DNA of 64,000 nt from Romanomermis culicivorax (Eukaryota; Nematoda; Enoplea; Mermithida; Mermithidae). Below are positions 1-15,600 of this stretch, in pieces. The DNA is taken from positions 372,001 through 436,000 of the forward strand of contig CAWUHX010000070.1 of NCBI GenBank assembly GCA_963922205.1, read 5' to 3'. The notes beneath the pieces are model-generated. The model was not told the origin of the DNA and did no database searches. It was given only the letters and a program-made list of their open reading frames with translations. How positions within the stretch are numbered: the stretch's first letter is position 1; each line of letters starts with the position of its first letter. The translations under genes and the position numbers were made by a program.

Positions 1-21
1 AGAACAACTGACTGCACTATA

Positions 22-242
22 TATAGTCTTTTTTTCATAAAATGCTGCTAAAATGAAAAATGACACAAATATCATGTGACTTGGGATGCCTGTACGTGAA
101 GCTTTTACTGTAGAATTTTTCACCCAAAAAATTTCAAATTTTCAGTTCGATTTGACGTACGGTTTGGCGCAAAATGCTGAAAATATAAAATAGTACTTGC
201 TTTCCAGATTATTTGGAAGCATTTTATAAAAAATAGGCTATA
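22..242. mobile_element. MITE family A copy (TATAGTCTG termini)
   Basis: The termini are inverted: TATAGTCT with AAAATGCT at the left and AGCATTTTATAAAAA with GGCTATA at the right. The interior has TTTACTGTAGAATTTTTCAC. Related copies occur near 9.3, 32.7, 37.6, 48.9 and 49.7 kb. No coding capacity is visible. TA at both ends suggests a Tc1/mariner-type TA duplication. Confidence 0.8.
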
Positions 243-502
243 CTCTGTCACAAACGAAGATGCAACATTTTGGGTTATATTTTTGAATAGATCTCAACCA
301 GATAATTCAATTAATATCCAACTTGATGAACTTTGGGACGCAATTATTTCTGCTGAAAAAGATATATTTTGATCCCTAAATTAATGTTCAACAGGCTATT
401 TTTCTGGACACAATTCCACAATCCAGATGAATGATCATTGTACGAGCCAACCGAACTGCGGTCTCCTTACTTTAAAACCGATATCATCACTAAAATGCTC
501 AC

Positions 503-689
503 CTTAACGACGCCTTGCCCTTTTCGGTGGTGATTCTGACCCGGCCACCGTGGGCCAACGGTTTATCGTTGACGAACCAAAAAACGTCCGGTTCCGGTTC
601 GCCGCCCGTTTTAATATTGTCGTATTTGATTTTTTCGCCGACGTGGACGCGCAAATTTTTCAAAGCGTTTTTGTCCAAAGAAGGTTTTT
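503..689 (-). CDS. unc-22: Twitchin exon 29: start of Ig11 (last exon in window)
   Basis: This exon encodes [34 protein letters not shown] and [11 protein letters not shown], an Ig A'-E strand region. It ends at the donor AAG|GTGAGC; the gene continues off the left edge. The acceptor is CCCATAG. Confidence 0.92.
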
Positions 690-3600
690 CTATGGGGGGA
701 AAATGGGACGAGAATTTTAGAAGAACAAAAGTAACATTACAGAAAAATTTGACGTCGCCTAAGAAATGACATATTTTTGGCGCTAAAATTTACAGTAATT
801 GCTGACGTCACCAAGATTTTGAACATAATTTCTTATTTTTTCCGAAAACTTACGGGCCGGATTTTTGGCGATGATATTTTCGCCAGTCAACGGGTCGGAT
901 TTGCCGACCGAATTGAAAGCGACCACTCGGAATTGGTAGCGACCATTTTCTTTTAGATTACCAACCTGGATAAAAGAAAAAACTATTTTTTGTAAAAAGA
1001 ATACAACTAAAAAGTTGTATCCTGATAAAAATCGGAATCGGATGAGATCATAGCATCCAAAAATCACATGACAAGGATTGAATTGGTGTACTCACTACAC
1101 TCGTTTACACTTGCGAATTTTCCTATGAACATTAAATTGGCTCAACCGGGTTATCCTACTAATGCAGACCATAGGCGTTCCCTAAGCCTAAGCCTAGGCC
1201 TAAGGAGACTGCTAAGCCTAAGCTTCAAAATAAGCCATAGCACAACATCAGATCACTCTTGGATACTGAGATCCAAAGATCAAAAAATGTTTCTAGTAGG
1301 ATTACTATAAAACCTGTATTCTTGCTTTTACATCATGTGTGGATTATTTTACACTCATTTATGCAAATTTTAATCTAGATATGGCACACTGTAATGACAA
1401 TTATTATAGCTTATTTAATCTAAAAGCCAAAAAATTAGGTTCCATGTGATTGCGCAATTTTCACATCATGGAAAACTGTATACTGTAGAAAAAACGCTAA
1501 ATTTCTCGGTTAGAATGGTAAAGACCATAATCATTAAAAAACTTCATTCTTATCCACTCTGTAGGTTTGGATGTCGCTACGCCGGTACCTGACTGCTCTA
1601 AAAAATTTGACCACTTGACCAGGTTATTGAAGGTCTGTTTGTTTGCCGTTCACTGACGAAAAATTTCTTCTATTGATTACAGTAATACCTTGCCAGTTTT
1701 TTCCATATTGAACCAACCCACTGCATCAATTATTTCAATATGGAGTATAGCGTATTGTTACTCTCGCTCTCGCGAAAATTAATCAAAAATGAACCAGTAA
1801 CTGTTGAATCCTTGAGTTTTAGATTAGGGTTATACTGTTACCCGGATTGAATTTTCATGATTCGACATCTACGCTAAGATCCAGTTCGGTTTCAGACACC
1901 CCGATCCTTTTCAGTGTAAATTTTGAAATCGCACATGTTGTAGTAATGTTGAACAAAAAATTATTCTGTCTGAGTCATCTTTACACCAAAATTTGCATAG
2001 ATGTGATGAATAATGGTTTATTATTCCATATCTCAGCAACCATAGAAGTGCAGTATATGCATAGTCCGTTCAATACAGATTTTCTCGAGAAATTTGATAT
2101 TGATTATAGAACCATGTCGCTGTTGATGATAGTTTTCGAGATAGCAATTCACAATTTCAGCAGAGTCAGATATGTTTCTGATCAAAAGGGATAATTTGGT
2201 GATAGGAAGAAAGTTTCATGTTGGTTTCAGTCTCGGTACCGGAGGTCAGACATACGTGATTTTACGACTGTATATTTCTATGCAAATTTTAGTATAAATA
2301 AGGTTCATCTAGAAACGACAAGTGTACTGTTACAGACTTTTCGAATGAATTGTTATACGTTCCTTGTTATCAGAGTTTCTCCAAGAAGAAGACCTGTAAA
2401 ATATCATCGAACATGCGGTCCGTTTTTCTCAATTTTTTTTGTCAATAACGCGACTGGAAAGCAGCTGCTATTTCAAATTTTTGTTCTTTCCTGTGGAGAG
2501 AAATTTCTAAACTCATCCGGCTAACCCGTAAAAAATCTCTTTCCAGTAAAAAGTTCGGTAGTAAAACTTTGAGTGAACGATTTGAATGATGAGGTACTGA
2601 TTTTTGTCATTTCACATTCAACAAGCATTTATCTCTAGAACGCACGAGGTCATGACTTAGGTAAAAATTCGGTGAGCGTTTTAGGAATTCTGAAAACTTG
2701 AGAAAAAGATATGTTTTGCTGAAATCAGCATTTTGAAATTGCAAATTGTTGTTTATAAGCTGATTAATTAAAAAATAATTCCCCTCCTCGTTATAGCATA
2801 AGGGTGGAGTATCGGTCAAAAATCGAAGAACCAAGAACTATCAGGGTCAAATAAAATTGTCACTATAAACTGAAATTCTCGACTCAAATAGATTAAACTA
2901 GATGAAAAAATACTTTGACTAACTACTAGACAGTCAAAATTGAAAAAATTTCGATTTTTTCTGACAATTGTTTAATTTTGAACGCTGAGAAATGCTATAG
3001 AATGACTTGAGAATGAAAAATAATAGTCAATTTGAAATATAAATTGTTCGCGAAAAACAAACTTGGAAATTAATTGCTATTTTATCATGGCAATTCGCGC
3101 TGGTTTATACGCTTGTATTACCGTAATCCGCGCATATCCGCGCCAGAAAGAGCAAAACGTATAACTTTTTGATCAATACTCGCAAAATGACAGGGTTAGC
3201 TCCGAAATTCTTACCTTTTTTCATCATAGATTATACGAATAAACTGTAAGTGGTATAGGACATACCTTAAATTCCAAAGTCTTGCTTTCGCCAATCTTTT
3301 TCCAATCACCGCCGGCTTCTTTCATTTCGACGATGTATCCTGAAAATTTTTTCATCATTTTTATGACTAGAAAAAAACAATTTTTTTGGAAATTTCACCT
3401 CTGACCGGCATACCACCGTCGTCCTTGGGCGGGCGCCATTTTAAGCGGCAATTTTCCGCCGTCAAGTCCAATATTTCCAAGGGACCTTCGGGCGGACTGG
3501 GGCGATCTGGAGGAAAGATGAAAGAAAAAAATCGTTGTTGATTTTGAATTTGTTATTTAATTAGACCATCTACTGTAGGTTTTTGCTTCAAAATTGTATG

Positions 3601-6600
3601 CCCATTATCGCATTATACTATTAGCTGTATTAATTTACAGTAAACCCCATTATCAATTCGTGTCATTTTTACAGTTTTTTAACGACAGGAGTGTATTTGC
3701 GCGTGGAATAGTCGACTCGACGCGATGTTTACTGTGCAAATTCTATTTCGAATTACGTACCCCTGACTTCCATTTCGAAAGGTGCAGTGCTCGTGCCGGC
3801 ACTGTTGATCATTTGCATTTCGTATTTACCGGTATCGGTTTTTTTGCAAGAATCAAATTGAATTTCGACGTAATCGGGGTAGACGACGATTTGTATACCT
3901 TCCTTCGGGTCGTTTATATCGATCGGTTGCCCGTTCCTGTTCAAAACGATTTGAGGCTCGGCCTTTTTGGTCCCTTTAACTGGAAAAACAAAGCATGTAA
4001 AAATCAACGTTAGCGATTTGCCTCATAACTGTAGTTTCTGGCAGATGCCAGTTACAGTAATCATTAAGCTGAACTAACAGTAAACTGATCGTCATTATCA
4101 CGAAACCAAGAATTCAAAAAAGTCGCCCATTTAGACATTGAATGCAAAAAATTCTGATCTGGCTACTTTTCTTTTTTATCATCCTGAATACTGTAATGGC
4201 TATATTAATTCAAACTGACTTGAATATGGTATCTTCAAAATCAATGGCTTGGCAACTTCAGCTTCAACTTTCTTCTGCTTCCAATTGATGACCGGCTTCC
4301 TCTCAGCTGAAAAAAACGGTAATACAGTGCGATTCGGCTTGTATATCTGACGTCCGCAAGACGAATATAAGATAATATATATTAAGTACTGCACAAGTAT
4401 CCAAAATTTTTGTGATATTCCATAAAAATCGGAATATAAAGATTTTAACGATTTGGAAAATCGTGGAAAAGTTAGATAGAGCCTGAAAACCTCTGAAAAT
4501 TTGGAGAAATTCCAAAAATATCATAGCAGCTTGACAAAATGTTGAAAGATTCAAAAGATTATGCAAATCTCCAAAAGTTCATAGAAATCCTGAAGAATTA
4601 TAAACGCCGCCAAAAGTTTAAAGGCATTTCAAAAGAGCTCGAGATTCTGGAGATTGTGAAAATATGCGGATGTTCGGAGATATAAAGATTCTATTTTCGA
4701 AAGTAAGTTAAAGCTCGAACAAATGCTGAAAGAGCAAGTGATTTCAGAGTTATAGTGAATGCAAAGCATTCAGTAATTCGGGGTATCTCTAGAGAGATTC
4801 TAAAAAATTCTTGAAATTGCATGAACTTTAGAGATATCATGAGAAGAGCCCTAAAATCGCCGACAGTTTATAGGTATTCTGAAAATGTTTGACGGTTCAC
4901 GCAAATAGTCGAATCTGAGTTATTCTAAAAAAGGATATACCCCGAAGTGTCTGCGAATTAACGAAAGTTGTAAGAGGTGATTCTAATACTTTCCGAAAGT
5001 TCAAGGAGATTCTGAAACATTATAACATTCCACATACATCCTTATAGATTGAAAAGTTCAAAAAAGATTCAAAAGATCCTAGAGATCTCCAAAAGTTCAT
5101 GCAGATCCTAAAGATAACGAACTATCGTATGTTTTGGAGAGATTCTAAAAATACATTTAGACCTTGGAGATTCTAAAAATCACCCAAAGTTTCGGAGAGA
5201 TTCTGGAGGATTCTAACAGTTGGGAAATGTTCTAAAATTTTGAAGATTCAAAGAGAGATTTCGAAAGAATATAACACTGCAATCCGGAAATCTTCATGGA
5301 AGAAATTCCAAAATTTCAATCAGAAATTCTGAAAGAATATGAGACCTCAAAGATACATTATAAAACATTCTGAAAATTCAGTAATATTCTGAAGATTTTG
5401 TAAATCTCCAGAAGGATTATGAAAGTTCAGAGAAAATCTGAGATTCCGAAGGTTCAAAGAGACAGATTCTGAAAGACTATGTGACTCAGAGATATTTCAA
5501 TTAAAAAATTGTTTACAGAGCTTGTAAATGACCTTAAATAATTCTACACGCCTAGATAGATTCTTAGAGAATAAGAGAATTTAGAGATATTCCGAAAACT
5601 GTGAGTCTAGAAAGAATGAGGGATGAATTTACAAATTTTACCTTCTAGTACAGTCAATTGACAACTGCCCTTCAAACCACCGGTTTCGATTTCGTACGTA
5701 TCTTGATCAGTCAATTCCAATTTTCGGATCAACAGCTGATGAGTGCCACTTCTGGATTTAGTTTCGTATTTACTGCCCACCATGGGAGTTATACGTTGCC
5801 CATTTTTAAACCAACTGACCAAAGCCCTGGTATCTTTGGTGGCGCACTGGAGCGTGATTTCTTCTTTTTCTATGCCGGTCATGTCTTTTAATTTTTCCAA
5901 AAATTTGTTAGCGGCTTAAAAAAAAGAGATTTTTTTGGAAGTTAGATAAAGTTTCTTCATTCTGAAGGCGTGGTTCTACAGTAGAACTTAGTATAGGATG
6001 TTTGACGTCAGAATAAATTGCATCCAGAAGAGTTACTGTAGAAATTTCGTCCTTCTTTGCTTCTCCATTTTTACTGTAATTACCGTTTCTAATAAGAGAC
6101 CACAGTATATTCTAAAATTACCTTCAACGATAAGCTGACACATGGTATTGTCGTCTTTGGTCGTACATTTGTAAATGCCTTCGTCTTCCACTACGCAATT
6201 TTTTATCAACAATTTTCTACGCCTGTTGATCCTTTGTTCTTCGTATTTTTTATTGTCAATCTGAAAATAAAAGTTTGATTTATTACTGTAGGTACGATCG
6301 TTTCCGATCAATCACTTCAACTGTCATGGAAATCGTCACGTCTCCACCCTTTTCTGATTTGTAAGAACTACTACCCTAAGGATGTGCACTATCAGCACGG
6401 TGGAAACTGATTCTACAACAGGAATTTTCTACCGAATTTCAGAGTCCTTGGAAGTTACTGTAAGACGCTGGGAGAAAATAACAGCTGCGGTAAACCCCAA
6501 AAAAAGTTATCAGGCAGGAGTTCACAACAGTCCTTGTAAAAAGACATGATCGTTAGGTCGAAATGGAATCTCGACAATGCCTATCGATCCTAGACATATC

Positions 6601-9600
6601 CGAACTATAGCAGTTGCATAATATGCTAATTGCGTAATGTAGTGTATTTTTCATTATTGCCAACCATGAATCATATGACACTGATGTCTGCTTCCTTAAA
6701 ACTTTGCCGTAGAAAGCTATGGCAAGCAATTTCAAAAATACCATTGACTTTCGACTCTAAGTTTCGCAATATACAAAGAAAGGGGGTCAAATCCTGATCT
6801 TTTGCTTGCTGACGTCATTAAATGTAAAAAAATTCATCAACAAGTACAGTAAGATGAAGTTTTTTGATTTGTTGACGATTTGATGATTAATTTGACTACC
6901 GTGGGTTACTGTATGCCTAATGATTACGGAATACAATGTTCATAAGATATGCTCACCACAATCGGCTGCTCATCGTGGTACCATTGGACGTCGCAATCTT
7001 TGTCGTTCAATTCCGTCTCCAAGACGGCGTGTTCACGTTCGTTGACTTTGACGGATTTTAAAGGTACGACGAATTCGAAACGCGGTTCGCAAACGTATAC
7101 TTGGGTGACTGTAAAATTGTGATTGTCGATTTTGGCCATGTAAACGCCTTCATCCTCTTTCTCCACGCATTTGATGGTCAATAGGCAACGACCGACGGCG
7201 TCTTTTTCGATCAAGTATCGTTTGTTGTTTTTCTAAGAAAAATAGAATGCCGTAGCAAGATCGTGCAAAAAGGTACTACAGTAAGTAAAGGGTTTATAGT
7301 GGACAGTTGTTTCGCTAATGTTTCGCACATCTTACTGTAGAGCTTAATGTGCACTTCTCTAAGATAAATGAAGAATACTTTACATTTGACGTCATTTAAT
7401 GTGAATTGTTCAACGTTTTCGATGTTCCTGTCATGAAAAAGTGCAGATGATTCAGAAATTTAGTTCAGAAGTTCAACTAAAACTCTATTAAGATCTTGTT
7501 CAGCATTCTCCCATTACAGATTGATACAAAGCTTAATGGATACTTAAACAAGTGAACAAATTGGGCATGAAAAACTGGTGATTCCACTTCAAACCTCCTG
7601 TAAACTTATCTTCTGCTTACTCTAGTAGACCTACCCCTTCTACAGGGTGAGCAAAAAAAGGCGACTAGTACTGACTTTCACAGCTTTCAAATGGGTGAAC
7701 CTTTTTTAATGCGGTTACCTGTCATCGATAGACAAAACATCAGGCGTAAAAACTGCGAAGTTTCAGCTAGATTGCTAGAATATTGACCGACTAAAATCAA
7801 AAATTTTAACCTTATTTCGATCTGGTCAATGACAAAATTGATTTTGCTTTAATTTTGTTTTTTTCGCAATTTCAACAGAAAAGCTCCTGATTTTGGCGAA
7901 ATTTTGCACATATTGAAACAAGAAGTTGTTGACTTTAAATTACGTGTAACTCGCAAATCAGGGTGATTTTCAAAGCATTATTGAGTGTAAATAGCTCTAC
8001 AAAACTTTTTCACAATAGGGCAACTTTTACTTTGATATCACCACTTTTATTTTTTGAAAACTGACCACTTTTGCTCAATTTCTGTTCGTACAGTAACCAT
8101 AAGTGCTAAGAGCACAAAATTTGGTCCCTGTAACAAGAACAATTAGTACAGTCTAATGCAGCAATCCGCATTGTAAAAGCTTCATCCGTTCAAAAGTCAT
8201 GATAGTCAGCACCGGTCGCTTTTTTGGCTCACCCTGTATAAGATACTTGATGCAAACGTCGGTTTAAAAGATCATGAACAAGTGTAACACAACACTCATA
8301 CACTATAATGATTTCGGAGACTCTTGGTGAATGATCTTCACTGAATATTCGAAAACTCTATGTCAGTAAACACAAATCAATATCACTGCTCTGTTCGAAA
8401 TTCTGAACTGAACATTTTTCAAATTTTCAAATTAGAAATTTCGAACTCACATCAATTTCCACTCCATCTCGATACCAAACGACCGGGGCTCTGGCATTGT
8501 TGGCCTTACAATCTAAAGTGCCTTCCCTCGTTCTCGTAAGGTCACTAGTAGCTGACAATGGTTTTTCGAATTCATATTTCATTGGCGGCTCTGGAAAAAA
8601 ATAGATTTTCGAATCGAAATTTTTCAAAATTAAAGCTCAACAATCCAAATTCGTTTTTACCGTCAACCGTCAGCTGGCACGTGGTCGGCACACCGTTGGC
8701 CTCGCAGGTATATTTTCCCGAATCATCTTGATCCAGAGCGTTGATTATCAACGTACAAACTTCTTTTTCGTTGATAATTTTGAATTTCATACCCTGTGAC
8801 ACATTTTCAAGTATATTTTTGGTAATACTTTGGAGTAAATGATCAAGTTTCAACTAAGATGAATTCTCGCGACGAAAGGTTACTGTAGCCCAATTCTTAC
8901 CGTAAACAATTCCGTTCGCAATTTATACCACCGGATTTTGGCGTTCGGCTTACAAAAAACGCACGTCAAACGAGCGACTTTATCGACACCCTGTTGCAAA
9001 CTCATGTCTTTCAATTCTTTCTCCCAATGATCTTTTTTCTATAAAATATTTTTACGTGGTAAAATTTATACACTAATGCATACAATAGAATGCTTACTCT
9101 ATCCGGTAGCAAGGACGATCGTCGCTCTTCTTCAGTTTTCTTCAGATTTGGATCTTCGAGTTTGCCATCCGCTCCCCAGGCTTCATATTCCCTTCAAATA
9201 ATTCAACTTTACACTACAGAAAAAGTTAGCTTCGCTTTACACAACTGCAATAATCAATTCTCTAATTGTGTAAATTTGGCAGAATAGACTTTTGTTCATA
9301 GTATAGTTTGTTTTTTATAAAATGCATCTAAAATAAAAAATGCCACAGATATGAGGTGGCTTGAAGCATTTACTACAGGAATTTTCACTCAAAAATTCCC
9401 TGAATGTTAGTTGAATGCTGTCACAAATTCTTAGTTGCATATGACGCATGGCTTGGCAAAAATTGCTGAAAGTATAAAATAGGACTTGCTTTCCAGATTC
9501 ATTATTTAAAAGCATTTTATGAAAAACAGACTATAGTTGGTTCAAACTTTTCTCTCCTTCGGGCGAATTTACTGTAAAAAAACAAGAATTTTACCAAAAT

Positions 9601-12600
9601 CGACTCAGGTATTTCCTCAATAACTTTAGTTCTATTGTAGCCATTTTTAACAGCTTTTTATCATTATGTCTGCCGGAGAATTCTACTTCGAGTAAATATC
9701 ATTTCAGAGCAAACGAGCGGAGAACCGCAGAGAGAACATAACATCAAAACAAAAATAGTTTGACAAAATTGGTTTTAGCAACAAATTTCTTTACACCAAA
9801 ACCTGCGTTGAAAGTTACTTTAAATTTTTTGTTTAATAAATATCATATAACTGTACAGAAAAACTCCTCATCGGTAACACGGGGAAAATTTTGTCAGAAT
9901 CGACTGGCTCAAAAAAAAGTTATTCGAGTGCGTTTTTTGCAACCTCTCTTTAGAAAACTGCGATCCTGTTGTGAATTCGAATTACTGTAAATTTATCGTT
10001 TCTAATAATTTCTGACGTCAGTATGACAAGAAAAAATCACCACTTTGAACGCTGCTACTTGATGATGTAGAATAATTTGGTTCAAGGATCTCGAAGCGTC
10101 GATTTACTGTAGTTCTTCAAGCTAGAACCTGAATCATATTAATGCATTAATCATTCAGCTAAGTATTTCTCTACAGTAAGCCAGCAAGTTTTTTCTACAG
10201 TATTTTTATGATTTTCTGCTGAACTATAGGTCACATAGGACAGAAAATTTGTGATCAGACTCAACTGACCGTTAACAATTTTTCGAGTAAAAAATTTACG
10301 CAAGACGATGTCAACGAATTTTTATCTTTTTTGATTTACAAGCACTTTACAAATAGCTGACTGTAGTAAAGAAGTTCGAAAAACCGTGGTTACAAATGAA
10401 ATTTCATGTAAACTGTTTGAATCCAAGGAGAACTGAAAATCTGGTCAGTGAAACAATACTCTATTTTGAAATGGTCGATATAGTGATTATTTATGAAAGC
10501 AAGTTCCAAACACAAAACTAGTAAAGCGTATTACTGTAATAGATGTAGAAAATTTCTTGTTCATGAAGTAAACAGAACAGCTTTAAATCTCTCTAATACA
10601 ACCTCGTTAAATAATCGTAATTGTAAAACACAATTTTATTTAAAGCAGAAGTGGATGAGCACCATGGTCTTTCTATGATTTTGGTCTACCCATTGTCATG
10701 GAAAAGTTTAGTGTTTTTTTACAGTATAAAGTTTTGGCCTCCATAAAAATTGGGTACGCAATCGAACCTACTTTTTCGATTGTCGCTGCGTCTATCATTT
10801 CAAAGGAGTAAATGGACTATAGGAAACTTTCGGCACATTGTACACAAGAGTGGAACCTGATACCGCTTCTGGTTACTATAAAGTAACAGATTTTCTGAAC
10901 CAACAGTACAAATATTCGGACCCTGATACCGCTCCTGCAGAGTACTGCAAATTATAGCCAGTTTTTTGATTTCATAATTTTTTAAAACTCCCTCACCTAT
11001 GTTTTAATACAGTCCTAAAATCCAAGCCCGACGGATCGGTCACGTACAACTTGATGGCCGCCGTATCGCTGCCCAATTCGTTTTCCACGATGACCATATA
11101 AGGTCCGTCGTCCTGGGACCGGGCTTTCGACATCAAAAGCGTAATGCTATTGTCTTTGGTGCAAGTCAAATGTCGAAAACGACCGCCGGCCACCAATTCT
11201 TTGGTGCCTTTCATCCATTTGAAGGTGGGCACCGGGTTGCCTTCCACGCGGCACGTCAGGATGGCCGTTTCTCCTGTAAAAATTTGATAATCAGGTTCGA
11301 AAATTTTATCTTGCTTATCACTTTTTACTGTAGCTAAAAATTTAGAATATGCATATTTAGGAATGAGAAGTGTGGAACTGCGGGGTTTTCATTTGTGAAT
11401 AATCACCCAAACACCACACTAAGAAATAAAAGAAACATAAATTCTCTTTTCAAAGATAGAAATGTGTTGGTAAGCAGGTTTGACAAGTTTTCTTGTTTTT
11501 GGATTCTTACTGGAACCTAAATTTCCTTTTAAAAACTGTTAGTTATCTTCTGTTGTGATTTTACGAAATGAATATAGCAGATAAATTGTGTTCAAACAAA
11601 AGTGAAAATAATTGAAGATCAGGAATTCGCAGAAAGAAGTATAGTTACTTGTGGACGAATATCTTCCCAGTTCTCCCATAAAAAGTTGATAAGCAGCTTG
11701 GAAATATTTTCCTCACTCAAGTGCTTACTGTAGTCCCACTTTCAAAATATTCAAATAAGATAAAGAAACGCGAGTTACTGTAGCAAAAATTACTATAGTA
11801 GTTTTCGATTATGATTTTACATCACAATAAAAAACGTTCAGATATGTACAATAGTCTCAAAAACAGGACAGTATTTTATATCATATTTTGTTTTTTTATT
11901 TTATTTATTATATTTATATTATATTTCATATTTTATTTTATATTATATTTTATATTATATTTTCTATTATATTTTATATTATATTTTATGTTATATTTTA
12001 TATTATATTTTATATTATATTTTATGTTATATTTTATATTATATTTTATATTATATTTTATATTATATTTTATATTATATTTTATATTATATTTTATATT
12101 ATATTTTATATTATATTTTATATTATATTTTATATTATATTTTATATTATATTTTATACTATATTTTATATTATATTTTATATTATATTTTATATTATAT
12201 TTTATATTATATTTTATATTATATTTTATATTATATTTTATATTATATTTTATATTATATTTTATATTATATTGTTAATATATATTATATTATATTACAT
12301 TAGTTATATTCTACTATAAACGAGCACTTCAACATTCCTTACAAAGTATATGAGGAAGTTTGTAAATTTTCCCATTTTGTGAGTTTTTACCGTAGTCCGC
12401 ATTTACTAAAGCCATATCACTGATTGTTTTGGGAACTATCACAGTATTTTTCTGTCGTACCTTTACATAGTGCATATTGCAGATAAAAAGAAAGTGATAC
12501 AATATATAGCAAGAAGAATGGGTTTCAACTTCTCACGACAATTCCAATGAAAAGCTTGGTCTATCGGGCATGAGTGTTTATGTGAAAAGTTAATAAGTTG

Positions 12601-15600
12601 ATTCGAAATCCTTTTCTATAATCACGACATTTATTTTTCTTACGGTTTTTCATCATCGGATAGCAGTGAGAATAGAGTTAGATGACCTACTACAGTAGCC
12701 TAAGCGAACATCAGTTTCTCACAATTTACATAAAAACAGCACTCCACTGTAAACACGTGCTCCGACACTTACTGTAGCCATGTGTATACATTGCCTGCAT
12801 AAAAGCTAACGACCTGATAATCGTTCCGTTTTGACTCACTACAATAAGACATTTCCTACAATTTGTTGTATCAGGTTTGAAAATTACCATCCTATGGCAG
12901 TAATGAATAACTCACGCTTCTGACCCACCTTCCATGCACGTAATATTTTCAGGAATTTCCAAAATTTTGGCCGGGCATCGATTATCAGCGGCCATAAGTG
13001 GTGTCGACACTCTGTCCATCATTTCTTGTAGACTGAAATACGGCAACGTTTTCACCAATTCTCGGAACTTGCGCTATTCAAAAATAGCTTACTTTTGATT
13101 TCTCAAATCTAAACTTCCACGGCGCTGAAAAAGTGTAAAAATTTTTTTAGAACCTTTACAAGCGAATTGAAGCCATTTGCAATACTACGTTATAAATCTG
13201 AACTATTTTAATCAATGGTCGAATATATAGAATAAATGCAACATAAAAACTAGAATCAAAAACAGAGGTTTACTGTAAGTGAACAGTGATGAGCACCTAC
13301 TGTAGTTCAATGTGTGAATGACTATAGTATACAATAATCTGCTCAGCTTGTGATACAGGTTTCTAGTCTTTTGACAAAAAATGTGCACAGCCCTAACCGG
13401 ACGTCTATTTCAAGTTTGTTTCGGGATCGTGATAAAAAGTAGCATAAACAAGCAGTAGTTATTGTTAGTGTGACATCAAAAAGCAGCGGCTTACTGTAGG
13501 TTTAAACCATTCTATACTATTGTGGCTAGTTATATCAAACTTTCACATATACAACAAACTACAGTATTCAAACTGTCCAGTTATGGTGATACACATCTGA
13601 AATTGTCTTTGCCACATGACCTGCACAAGTTGAGCATCGAAAGTTGATAGCATGACTAAGATTTTTACAATAGTCACAAAAGGTACAGTATGCTTTATGA
13701 TAGATCTGCATTATTATGCTTGTCACAATAAAGTGCAATTTATCTCCAGTGAGTTTGCATAAAAGTGCAGTTTGTTATATTTCATGCCGTTACAGCTGAA
13801 CGTAGCTAAACCATTAATGCAGCTTACTGTGAGAAACTCGGCCACAAGATTACCACAGTATGTAACTGCCTTGTTTCATGAAAAGCCTGCAAATTTTTGT
13901 GAGCGAAAAGAATCGGATATATTTGATAGTTTAACTTTGAAATCATGAAATACAAAGCGCTATCAGTAAGCGTAAAAAAATTAGTTGAATAATTACTATA
14001 ACTGTCGGTAGGATATGCATAAAACTAGGGAATAGATCGTTTATTTGATATTTGAAAACACAAGAATGCCATCAAATAATAGTGCTTTATTGTACTTCAT
14101 ATGAAATTTTTCGCAATAAGCTAGAGTATGGACGTGGACTAGATATCATTAAATAGCACGATCATGAGGATTGAATTGTCCTTCAGAATCGCATCAGCAA
14201 GATACGCTGGATACCCTAAGCAGGGAATTTTGAAGTGTGGAGCAAATATTTGCACCAAAAAGCAGGGGTTTACTAAAAGTAAACTTCGTCGAACAACTAC
14301 TTCAGCTACCTAAATCAAATTTAATCACAAAATTTATGTATATCATCTTAAGATAAGCTGATTGCAAATGGCTCCAGAAACGTATTGGCAAAGCGAAAAT
14401 TTAGAAAAAAGGAAAATAGACGAAACACATTTGTGAAATAGTATGAAATACACGAGGACAGAAGTGCGAACTATACAAACTCATAGTTGATGCGTTACTC
14501 GGAAGACAGAATGATACAGGGTGTCCCGAAAATTTGATTTATATAAAACAACAATGATTCTTGGAGGCCGATTTCGATTCAGGACACCCTGTATCAGGAA
14601 ACTCGTGCATTAATTTTACACAAACCCCGTCCATTGGTCCGTAAGCTCTAAATTTAATATTAGCTATAGAAATATGACTCCGCCTAAGCTGAATGCTGCC
14701 GAATGTCCATTTTCTAAACTAAAATTCAAAATCGAAGAGCGAAACGAACGTAAAATCACAAATGTACACAAACGAACTAATAAATAATAAACACGTAGTA
14801 ATTTGGATAAATAACACAACTCATTTCTAAATATTTTGAGACACGATTTCTGAGAAGTTTTACCTTCCCTATGATAAGTTGAAAATTAATAATATTTCAA
14901 AATAAGAAATTTTGGGTAGTTTCCTACGCTGAGTTTCATTGTATCATTCGTTTTGCTTGAAAACCAAATTTCACACCGCTAGAGTTTCAATTTTCACACT
15001 GCTATTGATGTATTTTTGGCATTTCTCAATGTTCTTGCTGGCCACGCAATATATCAGGATCGGATTGATCTCTTTCGATAAATGGTCGTTTTACACAAGA
15101 GAGAATGAGCTATCTTTTGATGTAAAATTTACGGTAAATTGTTGCACATTACACTTTTCAGGACAGTTTAAAGTGTGAAAAATGAGCCGTCAAAAGTAGG
15201 AAAATTTTGTTTACGGACACTCCCGAGCACCTCCCCATCGGACGCCGCTGAATTTTATTTTCTTATTTTATAGTTCATGCATTCTTACTGTATTGGTAAA
15301 ATTTTCATCAAAATTTTTTTACCCTTTGGGGAGATGCACAGCTCTGAAGAAGGCATGCTCATGGAAATCACTCAGAAGTCATTACATTTTCTGCCGAGGA
15401 ATTTCGTCTCTTTATTCATTAGTTAATACATTCCTACAGTGGCTGCGAAAGTAACATCTCATCATTGTGCACCGTTTTGGCAGCTGTAGACATTTGCATT
15501 CACTGCACTGTCATTTAAATGTGTTTTTGAATCTGGATAAATGTATAATCCATAAAGTTGTAATTTGATCGATGAAATTTTACGAGTGATTCGACTCACA

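Larger units (their letters stand above)
966..3265. other. Twitchin intron with repeats
   Basis: This intron of about 2.3 kb holds telomere-like units (1178-1217), a family B MITE relative (1415-1745) and a segment resembling 52.99-53.40 kb (1860-2300). No exon was found. Confidence 0.6.

Noticed and set aside
11811-12319. Long ORFs of FILY/YIIF repeats
   Set aside because: They are produced by a 12-bp AT-only minisatellite, and more than one frame is open throughout.
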